Shown piece by piece: positions 4,280 to 5,058 of a stretch of DNA of 5,058 nt (within the stretch, counting starts at the first letter, position 1; each line of letters starts with the position of its first letter). This stretch comes from an uncultured Candidatus Saccharibacteria bacterium (GTDB lineage: Bacteria > Patescibacteria > Saccharimonadia > Saccharimonadales > UBA6022). The stretch spans positions 1-5,058 of the forward strand of contig CAMLGO010000066.1 in NCBI GenBank assembly GCA_946479665.1, read 5' to 3'. The notes under the pieces are model-generated. The model did no database searches. It was not told the DNA's origin and saw nothing but the letters and a program-made list of their open reading frames with translations. The translations under genes and the position numbers were made by a program.

Positions 4280-5058
4280 CTAGTGCGAGTGGCGGCGACT
4301 TCTCATAATCAAGCCGACAACGATTGCTATGATCATACTAAGACCAGCAATTACTAGTACCGGCATAGATATGCCGCCTTTGCTTGGCTGGGCCGCGCTA
4401 GCTGCGGGCGTTACGCTCGTGGCTGGTGTGGTAATAGCTGCAAATGACAGGTTGGCGACCCCGTCGGTGATACCCACTAGCGTAGCGGCAATATCCGGGT
4501 GGCCATCATTATCAACATCGTAGCGGCCAGTCTCGCCGATACGTAGCGTGACCGTCTGTGGCGTAGAACGGAGAGTAAAGGTTACACGGTCAGCTTCAAT
4601 GTGATCGATAGTGACAGTATGCGACTCCTTCGCGACATTGAAACGAATACCCTGCCCAGTCATTAGCCGGACCGGCTCGCCTTTGCCGGAGAGATAGCCA
4701 GGCGCATCCTCGACATCAATCCAGTGTTCATTCGGAGGTAGCGGCTGCTCATCAGACGCCGAAATGCTCGTAGTAGTCGATTGAGCGGGCAACCTAGAGG
4801 CTGACTTATGTGGGACAGTGACTATCGGAGCCGGAGGAGAAGCAGGCGGCACGGCTGGTTCGGGTGGCGTGATCGGCGGTGTTACAACAGCTGCCCGATT
4901 TAGTGAGTAGATAGAACCTCCAAAAAAACCCGCGACCAGTTTCGTGCCGTCAGCCGAGGAAGCGACAGCATCCCAGTAATGTTGGCCGACACTCGTCTGA
5001 GCAGCCCAGGTGGCGCCGCTGTCAGTTGAGGTGTAGAGGGATTCACCATCTGTACCAG
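4280..5058 (-). CDS. membrane-anchored Asp-box (BNR-type) surface protein, C-terminal part (5' end outside window)
   Basis: The frame is open from the right edge to TAG 4280-4282, giving 258 residues of a longer protein. A GTG at 4850-4852 could be taken as a start, but coding clearly continues upstream of it. Residues 10-17, STDSGATW, match the Asp-box motif S-x-D-x-G-x-T-W of sialidase-like beta-propellers. SADGTKLVAGFFGGSIY (34-50) is the strand pattern that usually follows. A proline-rich linker runs from about 59 to 77 and a Ser/Thr-rich spacer to about 105. A beta domain at about 110-210 includes HTVTIDHIEADRVTFTL and the acidic loop DVDNDGHPD, a likely calcium site. A Thr/Ala/Pro stretch leads to a membrane helix (about 231-250) and a basic tail RSRRHSH. 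The propeller should face outside, anchored at its C-terminus. There is no LPXTG. Such proteins often mediate adhesion or glycan contact, but the ligand is unknown. Confidence 0.85.
   Translation of the reverse strand, partial: GTDGESLYTSTDSGATWAAQTSVGQHYWDAVASSADGTKLVAGFFGGSIYSLNRAAVVTPPITPPEPAVPPASPPAPIVTVPHKSASRLPAQSTTTSISASDEQPLPPNEHWIDVEDAPGYLSGKGEPVRLMTGQGIRFNVAKESHTVTIDHIEADRVTFTLRSTPQTVTLRIGETGRYDVDNDGHPDIAATLVGITDGVANLSFAAITTPATSVTPAASAAQPSKGGISMPVLVIAGLSMIIAIVVGLIMRSRRHSH

Noticed and set aside
4850..4852. GTG as the start of the right-hand surface protein
   Set aside because: Coding continues upstream in frame with a proline linker and an Asp-box, and no ribosome site precedes the GTG.

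Overview
The window looks like chromosomal DNA from Candidatus Saccharibacteria (TM7) or a close relative in the candidate phyla radiation. This is inferred from gene style, not from a marker gene. Clues are a type IV prepilin with the AYNGIQNRAK segment after its helix, a membrane-anchored Asp-box surface protein, very tight gene packing, and base composition near 50% G+C. Stops are used as in the standard bacterial code: the 88-residue gene ends in TGA, and no real gene reads TGA as sense.

Layout. Bases 1-1485 (minus strand) hold a compact unit transcribed toward base 1: a type IV prepilin, a 57-residue two-helix membrane protein starting 14 bases after it, and the N-terminal 214 residues of tilS, which overlaps the preceding stop by one base and runs off the left edge. 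A fair promoter (TTGTCC, 17 bases, TATACT) lies just before the prepilin and predicts an almost leaderless mRNA. Bases 1529-3020 (minus) form a two-gene DNA-damage-tolerance unit: an 88-residue unknown protein and a Y-family translesion polymerase. They overlap by 8 bases, and the polymerase's ribosome site lies inside the first gene. The first gene's own ribosome site sits in a small hairpin. Bases 3021-3281 are non-coding and contain a strong GC stem-loop. Bases 3282-3959 (minus) encode a soluble, tryptophan-rich protein I do not recognise.

Bases 4132-4208 (plus) are a tRNA with a CAT anticodon, with an extended -10 promoter on one side and a two-way terminator on the other. The terminator stem starts within the tRNA's CCA end. 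Bases 4280-5058 (minus) are the C-terminal 258 residues of a surface protein: the end of an Asp-box propeller, a proline-rich linker, a beta domain with a DVDNDG loop, and a C-terminal membrane anchor. Its true start lies beyond the right edge.

How the genes relate. The prepilin and the anchored propeller protein both belong to the cell surface, which matters for an episymbiont-like lifestyle. TilS makes lysidine at position 34 of tRNA-Ile(CAU), and the window also carries a CAU tRNA, but its acceptor stem looks more like elongator tRNA-Met. The 88-residue gene coupled to the Y-family polymerase is the best candidate here for an undescribed functional pair. I saw no mobile element, CRISPR array, phage gene or origin.
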